Shown: positions 7,983 through 16,484 of the stretch, piece by piece
Position numbering within the stretch: the first letter of the stretch is position 1
How the letters are laid out: every line of letters begins with the position of its first letter
Source of the DNA: Acidobacteriota bacterium
GTDB taxonomy: Bacteria; Acidobacteriota; Polarisedimenticolia; JBFMGF01
Assembly: GCA_040752675.1 (NCBI GenBank)
Contig: JBFMGF010000029.1
Location: 1-64,000 of the forward strand
DNA: 64,000 bases
Reading direction: 5' to 3'
Position numbers and translations under genes: made by a program
The notes under the pieces: generated by a model
Told to the model about the DNA's origin: nothing
Database searches by the model: none
The model's input: the letters and a program-made list of their open reading frames with translations, nothing else

Positions 7983-10052
7983 CTATTCCTTCCTCAGTTC
8001 GGCGTCGATCCCTCTGGAAAGAATGTCAAGAATCTTCTCGGTGATTTTATTGATCTCATCGCTGGTCAGCGTCCTATCCTTTTGATGGATGGTAATGCCG
8101 AATGTCAAGCTGACTCTTCCCTCTGGAATAGATTTACCAAAATACCTGTTTTTTAATCCGATTTCAATAGAAGAATCGCACCATTTTTCTGCAAGCAGCT
8201 TTTCAATTTCTGAATATCTCACACTCTCGTCCACGATGATGGATAGGTCTCTCTTGATGATCGGAAGCTGTGAAATTGCCCGAAATCGGTTGACTTTCAG
8301 GGAAGGGTCAGGTATCTCGTTGAGAGATAGCTCGACAGCCCAGATCGGCTGAAATATCTTGTATTTCTGGGCAAGGACTGGGTCTATTCTTCCTCCCAGG
8401 GCCAGCCTTTTTCCATCCTCGGATATGAACTCGAATGAAAAACTTCTGTCATACAGTTTCCCTTCTACATGTTTGGCGTTAACTTCTTTAAACAAGAAGT
8501 TGCAATTAAGCCGTTTGAGGATCGCTTCGGCCGCACCTTTGATATCCCAGAACTCCGTCTCTCTCTTCTCGTGACTCCAGTGGTCCTGGGTGGAGGAGCC
8601 GGTCGCCATTAGAGCAACATGCTTTTTTTCCTCCGGCTGTTTGCTCCGGGAAAAATAGTAGATCTTTCCTGCCTCAAAGAGCTTGATGTCTTTTGATCCT
8701 CTCGAGATGTTGGAAGATATGTTCCTGAATAATCCTGGTAGAAGGGACCTTCTCAGTGTTGCCACATTTTCTGACAGAGGGTTGTCGATCTTCAAGGGCT
8801 TCGCTTCGTCGTAAAACGAATAGAGGGCGTCTTCCTCATCCGATATCATGGAATAGTTGATCGCCTCCGAGTAACCAGCCGGGATGAGCATCTCTTTGAG
8901 GAGCTCCTCGCGGACATCCGATTTGCTCTTGATATTCTGTTCCGTGGAGTAAGGGATTGTGCGGGGTAAAGAATCGTATCCTACGAATCGAGCGATATCC
9001 TCGATGAGGTCGATCTCGCGCATAGTGTCGATGCGGAAAGATGGCGGAATGACTTTGAAGGTTCGCTTGCTCTTTCTGGCCGTTTTCATCTCGAGGGATC
9101 GAAGGATCCTGACTGCTGCTTCATCCTTCACCTGAACGCCGAGTATCTTCTCCACGCTCTCCATTCTTACGGTGATCTGCTTCTTCAACGATCTCTTTTT
9201 GATGACATCGATGTAGCCCAATTGTACGTCTCCGCCCGAACAGTCCATGATAAGGGAAGTCACTCTGTCGATGGCTTTAAGCGTTGCATGGAAATCAGCG
9301 CCTCTCTCGAAGCGATAAGATGCATCCGTGGAGAGCCCCAGCTTCTTGGAGGTGAGCCTTACCGATCTCGGATCGAAATAAGCGCTCTCGATGAAGATGT
9401 TCCGCGTGCTGTCAGTGACCTCAGAGTGAAGTCCTCCCATGATCCCGGCGATGGCGACGGGATCACTCTCATCCGCAATGACCAGCATATCTTCCGTGAG
9501 CTCTCGCTCCGCCGCATCGATGGTGACGATCTTTTCCCCGTTCCTTGCATTCCTGACGACGATCCTGTTTCCCTTAAGCCTGGAGAGGTCAAAGATGTGG
9601 ATGGGGTGTCCGAGTTCGAGGAGGACATAGTTTGATGCATCAACGATGCAATTAATGGGTCGCAGTCCAGACTGGATTATCCTCTTCGCAATACTGAACG
9701 GGGAGGGGGAAATCTTCACGTTTTTTATCACGCGGCCACTGTACCTCCAGCAGAGGGACGGGTTCAAGATCTCAACCTTGAAAATGGAGCGGGAGGCCGG
9801 TTTGACCTCTCTGTACCGCTCTTTTCTGAGCTTCAGCTTCCTGTTCGTTGCAGCGGCGATCTCTCTTGCCAATCCTATGATGTTCATGCAGTCGGGCCTG
9901 TTCGTCGTGATGTCGATCTCGAAGACATTTTCTCCTTCAATCTTCTCGATGGAATCCACGGTGAAGCCGATAGAAGTGAGGAGCGAAGCAAGCTCAGAGT
10001 CGGAAAGTTTCACGTTAACGAATTCTTTGATCCATCCAACAGGAAATTTCAT
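7983..10052 (-). CDS. pheT: Phenylalanine-tRNA ligase beta subunit, EMAP domain absent
   Basis: Structural and editing subunit of the (alpha-beta)2 PheRS. The protein starts MKFPVGWIKEFVN and by residue 44 is already in the B1 core (FEIDITTNRPDCMNIIGLAREI). It therefore skips the roughly 110-residue EMAPII-like tRNA-binding domain present in E. coli PheT of 795 residues. The B3/4 editing region (VDASNYVLLELGHPIHIFD), B5, the catalytic-like B6/B7 region and the C-terminal anticodon-binding FDX-ACB domain (QLPIIKRDLSIIVDE) are all present; total length is 689. It follows pheS by 65 bases. Short PheT forms are, as far as I recall, usual in some phyla including Acidobacteriota. Confidence 0.95.
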   Translation of the reverse strand: MKFPVGWIKEFVNVKLSDSELASLLTSIGFTVDSIEKIEGENVFEIDITTNRPDCMNIIGLAREIAAATNRKLKLRKERYREVKPASRSIFKVEILNPSLCWRYSGRVIKNVKISPSPFSIAKRIIQSGLRPINCIVDASNYVLLELGHPIHIFDLSRLKGNRIVVRNARNGEKIVTIDAAERELTEDMLVIADESDPVAIAGIMGGLHSEVTDSTRNIFIESAYFDPRSVRLTSKKLGLSTDASYRFERGADFHATLKAIDRVTSLIMDCSGGDVQLGYIDVIKKRSLKKQITVRMESVEKILGVQVKDEAAVRILRSLEMKTARKSKRTFKVIPPSFRIDTMREIDLIEDIARFVGYDSLPRTIPYSTEQNIKSKSDVREELLKEMLIPAGYSEAINYSMISDEEDALYSFYDEAKPLKIDNPLSENVATLRRSLLPGLFRNISSNISRGSKDIKLFEAGKIYYFSRSKQPEEKKHVALMATGSSTQDHWSHEKRETEFWDIKGAAEAILKRLNCNFLFKEVNAKHVEGKLYDRSFSFEFISEDGKRLALGGRIDPVLAQKYKIFQPIWAVELSLNEIPDPSLKVNRFRAISQLPIIKRDLSIIVDESVRYSEIEKLLAEKWCDSSIEIGLKNRYFGKSIPEGRVSLTFGITIHQKDRTLTSDEINKITEKILDILSRGIDAELRKE

Positions 10053-10117
10053 TGCACTCTAATACTCAACACTTATCATCGTTGACATACAGCAACTCAA
10101 CCGATATGTCTGCGCGA

Positions 10118-11134
10118 CTAAAACTGAGCCAGGAAGCGGATATCGTTTTCGAAGAATAGGCGGATGTCTTCGATGCCGAATTTCAGCATTGTGATCCGTT
10201 CAATCCCCATGCCGAAGGCGAACCCGGTGTATTTCCTGCTGTCATAACCGACCGCTTCGAAGACGGCAGGGTGGACAATCCCCGCTCCCATGATCTCAAG
10301 CCAGCCGCTCATCTTGCAGCTCCTGCACCCCGCTCCACCGCAGACGGTGCAACTGATGTCCACTTCTGCTCCCGGTTCAACGAAGGGGAAGTAACTCGGG
10401 CGGAATCTCAATCTCACCTCTTCGCCGAAGATTCTTCTGCAAAAATAATCAGTGGTTCCCTTCAGGTCAGCCATCGATATGGCGCGATCGACACATAGCC
10501 CCTCAACCTGGTGGAACATGGGTGTATGAGTGATGTCGAAATCCCTCCTGTAACATTTTCCGGGAGCGATGAATTTAAGCGGAGGCTTGTACTTCTGCAT
10601 CGTTCTGATCTGGACAGGGGAAGTATGTGTTCTTAACAGAAGTTGCTGGTTGATATAGAAGGTGTCCTGCATGTCCCTCGCGGGATGATCTTTCGGTATG
10701 TTCAGGGCCTTGAAGTTGTGGAAGTCGTCTTCTATGTCGGGACCTTCCTCGACGCTGTACCCCATCTCGATGAATGTCTCGGCAATCAGTTTGCTGACCT
10801 GAGAAATGGGATGATAATGCCCCGCTGCAGGGAAGTATCCGGGTAGTGTTAGATCGACACCCTTTTTCTGCTTCCTCTCTCTGGAGATTTCTAATAGCCC
10901 TTTTTTCTTTTCTTCAATTCCCAGGGTTATCAAGGATTTTATCTCATTGAGGAGCCGGCCAACCTCGGGCTTTTCAGCAGGAGAGAGTTTTCCGAACTCC
11001 TTGATTTTCTCCGTCAGGAGCCCGCTCTTCCTTCCGAGATACTTGACCTTGATATCAAAGAGTCCTTTTTCGCTGGAGATCTTCTTGACCTCTTCAAGAA
11101 AAAGCTCTTTGATCTTCTGGAGTTCTTCCTTCAT
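10118..11134 (-). CDS. pheS: Phenylalanine-tRNA ligase alpha subunit
   Basis: Catalytic subunit that charges tRNA-Phe. An N-terminal coiled coil (about residues 1-85) binds tRNA. The class II core follows: HPISQVSKLIAETFIEMGY, the EGPDIEDDFHNFKALNIPKDHPARD motif 1 region, motif 2 around CYRRDFDITHTPMFHQVEG, and motif 3 GFAFGMGIERITML. A cysteine pair set (CTVCGGAGCRSCK) lies before motif 3. At 338 residues it has the normal length. It sits between rplT and pheT in the classic infC-rpmI-rplT-pheST order, so it is probably cotranscribed with thrS. Confidence 0.96.
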   Translation of the reverse strand: MKEELQKIKELFLEEVKKISSEKGLFDIKVKYLGRKSGLLTEKIKEFGKLSPAEKPEVGRLLNEIKSLITLGIEEKKKGLLEISRERKQKKGVDLTLPGYFPAAGHYHPISQVSKLIAETFIEMGYSVEEGPDIEDDFHNFKALNIPKDHPARDMQDTFYINQQLLLRTHTSPVQIRTMQKYKPPLKFIAPGKCYRRDFDITHTPMFHQVEGLCVDRAISMADLKGTTDYFCRRIFGEEVRLRFRPSYFPFVEPGAEVDISCTVCGGAGCRSCKMSGWLEIMGAGIVHPAVFEAVGYDSRKYTGFAFGMGIERITMLKFGIEDIRLFFENDIRFLAQF

Positions 11135-11184
11135 GGGACTGAGATCCTGCTATGACTTTAACGTTGCACGGAAGTGCTTATTGC

Positions 11185-11544
11185 CTATGCGACAATCGCT
11201 TTTCGCGCCTCTTCTGCAAGCCTCGAGAATGCATCGCGATCGGTCACGGCAAGTTCGGCCAAGATCTTTCTATCGATGACAATACCGGCTTTCTTGAGAC
11301 CGCGCATGAACTTGCTGTAAGGAATGTCATTCAACCGTGCGGCAGCATTGATCCTGACGATCCAGAGTCTTCTGAAATCCCTCTTCTTGGCTCTTCTATC
11401 TCGGTACGCATAACCCAGGGACTTTTCGACCTGCTCTTTGGCTATGGTGTAAAGCTTGCTCTTGGCAAGATAGTATCCCTTCGCAAGTTTCAGGATCTTT
11501 TTCCTTTTGTGTCTTCTCTTGCTTCCTCGTTTTACTCTTGGCAC
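11185..11544 (-). CDS. rplT: 50S ribosomal protein L20
   Basis: Binds 23S rRNA early in large-subunit assembly. The 119-residue, strongly basic sequence begins [20 protein letters not shown] and contains the family segment [21 protein letters not shown]. The start is GTG at 11544, with AAGGAGG seven bases upstream. It lies 12 bases after rpmI in the infC-rpmI-rplT unit. In other bacteria L20 represses this operon by binding its mRNA; I see no obvious L20 leader here, and the gaps are short. Confidence 0.97.
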   Translation of the reverse strand: MPRVKRGSKRRHKRKKILKLAKGYYLAKSKLYTIAKEQVEKSLGYAYRDRRAKKRDFRRLWIVRINAAARLNDIPYSKFMRGLKKAGIVIDRKILAELAVTDRDAFSRLAEEARKAIVA

Positions 11545-11556
11545 GACGAATCCTCC

Positions 11557-11754
11557 TTATCGATAAGGTAGCATCTTCATCATTCTCTCCTGGTCCGCTT
11601 TGCTGATGTATGTGTCCCGGTCGAGATGTCTCTTCCTTTTCGTTGTTTTCTTCGTGAGGATATGGCTCTTGAATGCCTTGCTCCTCTTGATCTTTCCTGA
11701 TGATGTGAGTTTGAATCTCTTGGCAGCACCTCGGTGTGTCTTTAATTTTGGCAT
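11557..11754 (-). CDS. rpmI: 50S ribosomal protein L35
   Basis: Small basic large-subunit protein of 65 residues: [20 protein letters not shown] is the universal L35 start, and the end LPYR follows the family pattern. AGGAG lies nine bases before the ATG. It is flanked by infC upstream (41 bases) and rplT downstream (12 bases), the standard gene order. Confidence 0.97.
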   Translation of the reverse strand: MPKLKTHRGAAKRFKLTSSGKIKRSKAFKSHILTKKTTKRKRHLDRDTYISKADQERMMKMLPYR

Positions 11755-11795
11755 AGGGTCAATCTCCTATCGCTTGATTTTTGTAATTTAAAATA

Positions 11796-12317
11796 TCACG
11801 CTTTGGGTCTGGGAGCCATGATCATCATCATGAAGGGTCCTTCCAACCTCGGGCTCATCTCCACGATCCCCTCTTCCTGGAGCTCCGAGATCAATCGATC
11901 CAGGATGGCCTTTCCGATCTCGGGATGGATGATCTCTCTACCACGGAACAGGATGCTGATCTTAACTTTGTCGCCGTCACTCAGGAATCTTTGGATGTGC
12001 TTCTTCTTGAATTGGAAGTCATGCTCATCCGTCTTGGGCCTGAACTTGATCTCTTTCACGTGGATGTGCCTCTGCTTCCTCTTGGCCTCGTGTTCCTTCT
12101 TCTTTTTCTCATAGAGGAATTTCCCATGATTCATGATCTTACAGACAGGGGGCTTCGACAACGGGGAGACTTCAACTAGGTCCAGCCCTCTCTCCTCGGC
12201 GATGGCAAGTGCCTTGGAAACGGGCATAATGCCTACCTGAGCTCCATTTTCGTCGATGACCCTCACCTCCCTGGCCCTGATCTGTTCATTTACTCTTTCT
12301 TTCTTCTCTATAGCTAT
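11796..12317 (-). CDS. infC: Translation initiation factor IF-3, probable AUA start
   Basis: IF-3 keeps the 30S subunit apart from 50S and rejects wrong start codons. The C-terminal RNA-binding half (KEIKFRPKTDEHDFQFKKKHIQRFL) and the N-domain VRVIDENGAQVGIM are clear. A GTG at 12266 would cut off the conserved VNEQIRARE segment, which is encoded in frame just upstream. In that open frame, bounded by a TAA at 12336-12338, there is no ATG, GTG or TTG. An ATA at 12315-12317 lies five bases after GAGGTG, giving 173 residues starting MAIEKKERVNEQ. E. coli infC likewise uses a rare start (AUU), by which IF-3 limits its own synthesis; the same control is inferred here. Confidence 0.93.
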   Translation of the reverse strand: MAIEKKERVNEQIRAREVRVIDENGAQVGIMPVSKALAIAEERGLDLVEVSPLSKPPVCKIMNHGKFLYEKKKKEHEAKRKQRHIHVKEIKFRPKTDEHDFQFKKKHIQRFLSDGDKVKISILFRGREIIHPEIGKAILDRLISELQEEGIVEMSPRLEGPFMMMIMAPRPKA

Positions 12318-12349
12318 GGCAGCACCTCTCTTGAATTAAGGTTGTTACG

Positions 12350-14278
12350 TTATTGTTTTAAATCTTTTTCGTCTACGATTCTTTTCGCATATTGAATGAA
12401 GGCATCGAGGCTGTACATGCCTTTATCGCCTTTGCCTCTGATCCTGAGCGATATGTTCCCATCCTTTTCTTCTCTATCGCCGACTACTGCCATAAAGGGA
12501 ATCTTTTCGAGCTGCGCCTCGCGTATCTTCAGACCTATCTTCTCATTTCTAAGATCTGCTTCCACTCTGAAGCCATTCGATGCCAGCGTCTCTTTGAGCT
12601 TCATGGCGTAAGATCTAGTCCTATCTGTGATGGTGAGGATTCTAATCTGGATTGGAGCAAGCCATGCAGGGAAAGCTCCTGCATAGTGTTCGAGCAGTCC
12701 TCCGACGAACCTCTCTATGGAGCCGAGGACCGTTCTGTGGACCATAAGGACGGGATATTCCTTCGAATCGGCAGCGGTGTAGTATACACCCAGGCGCGAG
12801 GGGAGGTTGAAGTCAAGCTGTATGGTCGGCCCCTGCCAGGCTCTTTTCAAGGCATCGAGCATCTTTATGTCGATCTTGGGCCCGTAGAAGGCTGCTTCTC
12901 CTTTCATCACGGAGTATTCAATCCTTTTCCTCTTCAGGACCTTTTCGAGTATCTTTTCAGCATCATGCCATTCGGCGCGCATCCCAGCATATTTCTGAGG
13001 ATTGCTTGGATCAGATGTACTCAGGTCGATCTGATACTCAGAATAACCGAAGGAAGAGAGCATGTGCTTCGCGAGATCGATGACCCCTTCGATCTCCGAT
13101 TCTAGCTGTTCATTTGTGCAGAAGATGTGAGCATCGTCCTGGGTGAAGCCGCGGACTCTCATCATTCCGTGAAGCACGCCGGAGCGCTCGTACCTGTAAA
13201 CGGTCCCGAGCTCGGCGAATCTTACCGGAAGTTCCCGGTAGCTGTGCTTCCCCGATTTATAGATGAGGATATGCCCGGGGCAGTTCATCGGCTTTATGAC
13301 ATGCTCGTCATCATCTATATTGAAACGGTACATGTTCTCGAGGTAGTAATCGTAGTGGCCGGATTCTCTCCAAATTCTGCTGTTGGCGATGTGGGGGGTC
13401 GAAACGAGCTGGTATCCTCTCTTGATATGCTCGTCCTTCCAGAACTCTTCGATGATCCTGCGGATGATTGCTCCCTTCGGATGCCAGTAGATTAGTCCCG
13501 CTCCTGCCTCTTCGTGGATGCTAAAGATTCCCAGCTCCTTGCCAAGTTTCCTGTGATCGCGTCTCCTTGCCTCTTCCAGGAGGTTAAGGTAACTCTTCAA
13601 CTCTTCTTCGCTGAAGAAAGCTGTTCCGTAAATCCTCTGAAGCATCTTGTTCTTCTCGTCCCCCTTCCAATAGGCGCCGGCGACGCTCAGAAGCTTGAAC
13701 GCCTTCACCTTTCCTGTCGATGGAAGGTGAGGTCCGAGGCAGAAATCAACAAAATCTCCCTGTTCATAGTATGAGCAGCACTCCCCCCCTTTTTCCTCGA
13801 TGAGTTCCAACTTGAGGTCTTCGTTCATGGATCGGAAGATATTCAGTACATCATGCTTCGGAGCGACCTTTCTCACCATTGGAAGGTCTTGCCTGATGAT
13901 CTCTCTCATCTTCTCTTCGATCTTCACCAGGTCCTCTGGAGTGAACGGCTCAGACTTGTCGAAATCGTAGTAGAAACCGTCAGCAATGGCGGGGCCGATC
14001 CCGATTTTGACATTAGGGAAGAGAGACTTTACAGCATTAGCAAGGATGTGGGAGGTTGTGTGCCTGTATATTTCCAGTGCTTCATCGGAAGGTGGAAGTA
14101 TGAAGTCAAGGCGGGAGTCTTCTTCGAGCGATGCGGAAAGATCCTTCAGACTTTCGTTGACTCTGGCGGCGATGGCATTCTCATATTTTTTCGAACCAGA
14201 TTGTGTAATGATGTCGGAAAGCTTTACTCCGCGGGGGTAGTTCTTAACTGTTCCGTCCGGGAAGGTGACACGGATCAT
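12350..14278 (-). CDS. thrS: Threonine-tRNA ligase
   Basis: Charges tRNA-Thr and edits mischarged Ser-tRNA. The domains run TGS (IRVTFPDGTVKNYPRG at the N-terminus), the editing domain with HTTSHILANAVK and the zinc/editing motif SVAGAYWKGDEKN, the class II core with RNHR-like HRKLGKELGIF, MNCPGHILIYK and GFTQDDAHIFC, then the anticodon-binding C-terminus. I chose the ATG at 14278 (642 residues, family-typical), which begins directly at the TGS domain. An in-frame TTG at 14365 lies 15 bases from the tRNA-Val 3' end and lacks a ribosome binding site. AAGGGGGAG abuts the chosen ATG, so the exact start remains moderately uncertain. It heads the infC operon. Confidence 0.95.
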   Translation of the reverse strand: MIRVTFPDGTVKNYPRGVKLSDIITQSGSKKYENAIAARVNESLKDLSASLEEDSRLDFILPPSDEALEIYRHTTSHILANAVKSLFPNVKIGIGPAIADGFYYDFDKSEPFTPEDLVKIEEKMREIIRQDLPMVRKVAPKHDVLNIFRSMNEDLKLELIEEKGGECCSYYEQGDFVDFCLGPHLPSTGKVKAFKLLSVAGAYWKGDEKNKMLQRIYGTAFFSEEELKSYLNLLEEARRRDHRKLGKELGIFSIHEEAGAGLIYWHPKGAIIRRIIEEFWKDEHIKRGYQLVSTPHIANSRIWRESGHYDYYLENMYRFNIDDDEHVIKPMNCPGHILIYKSGKHSYRELPVRFAELGTVYRYERSGVLHGMMRVRGFTQDDAHIFCTNEQLESEIEGVIDLAKHMLSSFGYSEYQIDLSTSDPSNPQKYAGMRAEWHDAEKILEKVLKRKRIEYSVMKGEAAFYGPKIDIKMLDALKRAWQGPTIQLDFNLPSRLGVYYTAADSKEYPVLMVHRTVLGSIERFVGGLLEHYAGAFPAWLAPIQIRILTITDRTRSYAMKLKETLASNGFRVEADLRNEKIGLKIREAQLEKIPFMAVVGDREEKDGNISLRIRGKGDKGMYSLDAFIQYAKRIVDEKDLKQ

Positions 14279-14380
14279 CTCCCCCTTTTGAACGGCTGAA
14301 TTTTTTAAACTGATCTCTTTCACTCCCAATTCCGCAATTTTGTTCTTCTGATTTGTACGTTGCAAAGTCCATAATAAATA

Positions 14381-14455
14381 TGGTAGGCGCGGGCGGTTTC
14401 GAACCGCCGACCTCTACCGTGTCAAGGTAGCGCTCTCCCCCTGAGCTACGCGCCT
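14381..14455 (-). tRNA. tRNA-Val (anticodon GAC)
   Basis: The minus strand folds as a full cloverleaf. The acceptor stem is AGGCGCG/CGCGCCT, followed by U8-A9 and the D arm GCTC...GAGC. The anticodon stem is CTACC/GGTAG around the loop TTGACAC, so the anticodon is GAC (Val). The T arm is GGCGG/CCGCC with loop TTCGAAA, then discriminator A and an encoded CCA. It lies about 100 bases upstream of thrS on the same strand and may be processed from a shared transcript. Confidence 0.95.
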
Positions 14456-14768
14456 TCAATAACAGATAACTCTTTTAAAAACAAAGTTATACATAAAAAA
14501 TTTCTTCTGAAATATAACAGAAGCGGTAGTTGCTGTCAACAATATTTGCAGTTTTTAAAATCATACTATTTTTCTTCTTTTTTATGTTTAAATGAGGACA
14601 AGCAGATGGTGATCGAAGAAGTTTGAAAGATTCTCTTCGGGTATAGCCCTACCATTTTGGAGTGGAATGATTTCCGTTGACCTTTTTCCTGATTTTGTTT
14701 ATTGTAAAATGGATAATTATAAGGAAGAGATTGTTTATTTCCTTGAGCTAGTAGGAAAGGAGAAAGAT
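14456..14768. other. AT-rich divergent intergenic region
   Basis: This region separates the leftward tRNA-Val/thrS operon from the rightward GYD gene. It is AT-rich with several T and A runs, as expected for back-to-back promoters. A rightward promoter is listed separately. The GYD reading frame is open upstream to 14667, but the amino acids there do not resemble the family and a ribosome binding site points to 14769. I see no RNA gene or repeat here. Confidence 0.6.
14677..14705 (+). promoter_or_regulatory. Sigma70-type promoter for the GYD gene
   Basis: TTGACC at 14677-14682 and TATTGT at 14700-14705 are separated by exactly 17 bases in an AT-rich stretch. Transcription would begin near 14712, about 55 bases before the ATG at 14769. 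Confidence 0.5.
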
Positions 14769-15065
14769 ATGTCGACCTACATTCTCATGACAAAATTAAA
14801 CCCCGAAGCAATAAAAGACATCGGGACGATCGAGGAGAACGGGAAGAAGTGGAAGATTGCCGTCAAAGAGAAGTGCCCGGATGTAAAGTGGATCTGTCAT
14901 TACTCTATCCTTGGGCCATACGATTTCATCAGCATATATGAGGCTCCGAATGAGGAAGTCGCCTCGAAGGTCTCTCTCATCTCCATGTCTCTGGGTGCCA
15001 CCAAAGCGGAGAGCTGGACGGCTATCCCCTATAACCAGTTCCTTAAGATACTCAGAAGCCTTTAG
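14769..15065 (+). CDS. GYD domain protein
   Basis: A 98-residue single-domain protein starting MSTYILMTKLNPEAIKDI and containing the family's KWICHYSILGPYDFISIYEAP core (GPYD in place of GRYD). GYD proteins have a ferredoxin-like, dimeric alpha/beta-barrel fold and no assigned reaction. I chose the ATG at 14769 because GGAG lies seven to eight bases upstream; the frame is open further left but that extension looks non-coding. It stands alone before the serine synthesis genes, with about 130 bases between, so a shared function is not implied. Confidence 0.85.
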   Translation: MSTYILMTKLNPEAIKDIGTIEENGKKWKIAVKEKCPDVKWICHYSILGPYDFISIYEAPNEEVASKVSLISMSLGATKAESWTAIPYNQFLKILRSL

Positions 15066-15079
15066 TCCCCCTTTCGGTG

Positions 15080-15108
15080 TTGAACTTTCTGGCTCAATCT
15101 GATATCGT
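15080..15108 (+). promoter_or_regulatory. Candidate promoter for the serine biosynthesis genes
   Basis: TTGAAC (15080-15085) and TATCGT (15103-15108) are 17 bases apart. The position, about 90 bases upstream of the DUF1015 gene, suits a promoter for DUF1015-serA-serC-glyA. The -10 match is moderate. Confidence 0.35.
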
Positions 15109-15198
15109 ATCGCTCAATCATTCCGGTAAGGTTTTGGACCTAATAACAGCATAGATTCTGAAGAAAGTGGAAAAGTTTCCTTCGAAAGGAGCCGATGC

Positions 15199-16449
15199 AT
15201 GGCTATCGTGAAACCGTTTCGCGGATTGCGCCCCAGGAACGATCTCGTTGCGAAAGTTGCCTGTCCACCGTACGATGTCCTCTCCTCGGAAGAGGCAAGG
15301 ATAATGGCTCAGAATAACCCGCTGAGCTTCCTCCATGTCGCCAAATCAGAGATTGACCTCAAGCCTGATATTGACCTTTATGACGATCGTGTCTATGAGA
15401 AGGCCCGCGAAAATTTCCAGAAGTTCATAAAAGACGGAGTACTCGTCCGGGATGGAAAAGATTCCTTTTACATCTATCAGCAGATCATGGGTGATCACAG
15501 GCAGGTCGGGCTTCTGGCCTGTGTCTCAGTGGACGACTATCTGAATAACATCATCAAGAAGCATGAGCTCACAAGGCCGGACAAGGAGCTGGACCGGACG
15601 AAACATATCGACTGTGTCGGTGCGAACACCGGTCTTGTCTTCCTCACTTACAGGGCGAAGGCTGAAATCGATTGGATTATAGAATCCTGTGTGAAGAGAC
15701 AGCCGGTTTACGATTTCGTCGACGAACAGACGGTTCGCCACACGGTCTGGATAGTCGATGACTCAGCCACAATTCGGAATCTGGCAGAAGCATTTGGCCG
15801 TCTTGATGCAATCTACATAGCCGATGGCCATCACAGGAGCGCATCGAGCTGCCGGGTCAGGGATATCAGGAAAGAGAAGCATCCAGACCATACTGGCCGC
15901 GAAGAGTACAACTACTTCACCGGTGTCCTCTTCCCGGATAATCAGGTCAAGATCCTGCCATACAACAGGGCGGTTGCCACCCTCAACGAGATGTCTGCTG
16001 AAACATTCCTACAGAAGATCGGGGAGCGCGGATTTGAGGTGGAGGCTGCACCCAGTAACGATCCGCATAATCCTGAAAGACAGCACACGTTTGGCATGTA
16101 TCTCGAAGGAAAGTGGTACAGATTAACCGCAAGAAAGGAGATCATAGTCGATGATGACCCCATTGAGCGCTTGGATGTTCAGATCCTTCAGAAGAACCTG
16201 CTTGGTCCAATACTGGGGATTGAAGACCCTCGAAAAGATAAAAGGATAGATTTTATCGGTGGCATAAGAGGGCTGGGGGAATTGAAGAAGAGAGTCGATA
16301 GCAAAAGGCTCCGGGTTGCCTTCGCTCTTTTTCCGGCGACCGTGGATGATCTGATGCGGATCGCCAATGCGGGGAGGATCATGCCCCCGAAATCAACATG
16401 GTTTGAACCGAAGCTAAAGAGTGGACTCGTCATGCATCTTCTGAACTGA
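15199..16449 (+). CDS. DUF1015 family protein
   Basis: A 416-residue conserved protein of the DUF1015 family (N-terminal KPFRGLRPRNDLVAKVACPPYDVLSSEEA, mid-protein IADGHHRSASSCRVRD). The biochemical role of most members is not known to me; the conserved DGHHR segment suggests a phosphate- or metal-dependent site. AAAGGAG lies seven bases before the ATG. It is immediately followed by serA and serC, and this neighbourhood is common for the family, so a role tied to serine or phosphoserine metabolism is a reasonable inference. It is cytoplasmic by sequence, with no signal or membrane segments. Confidence 0.88.
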   Translation: MAIVKPFRGLRPRNDLVAKVACPPYDVLSSEEARIMAQNNPLSFLHVAKSEIDLKPDIDLYDDRVYEKARENFQKFIKDGVLVRDGKDSFYIYQQIMGDHRQVGLLACVSVDDYLNNIIKKHELTRPDKELDRTKHIDCVGANTGLVFLTYRAKAEIDWIIESCVKRQPVYDFVDEQTVRHTVWIVDDSATIRNLAEAFGRLDAIYIADGHHRSASSCRVRDIRKEKHPDHTGREEYNYFTGVLFPDNQVKILPYNRAVATLNEMSAETFLQKIGERGFEVEAAPSNDPHNPERQHTFGMYLEGKWYRLTARKEIIVDDDPIERLDVQILQKNLLGPILGIEDPRKDKRIDFIGGIRGLGELKKRVDSKRLRVAFALFPATVDDLMRIANAGRIMPPKSTWFEPKLKSGLVMHLLN

Positions 16450-16484
16450 TTCACTGAATCTTTTTTATATCATGGAGGTCTGAA

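Noticed and set aside
14279-14365. TTG start for thrS at 14365
   Set aside because: It lies 15 bases from the tRNA 3' end, has no ribosome binding site, and the extra 29 residues precede the normal TGS-domain start.
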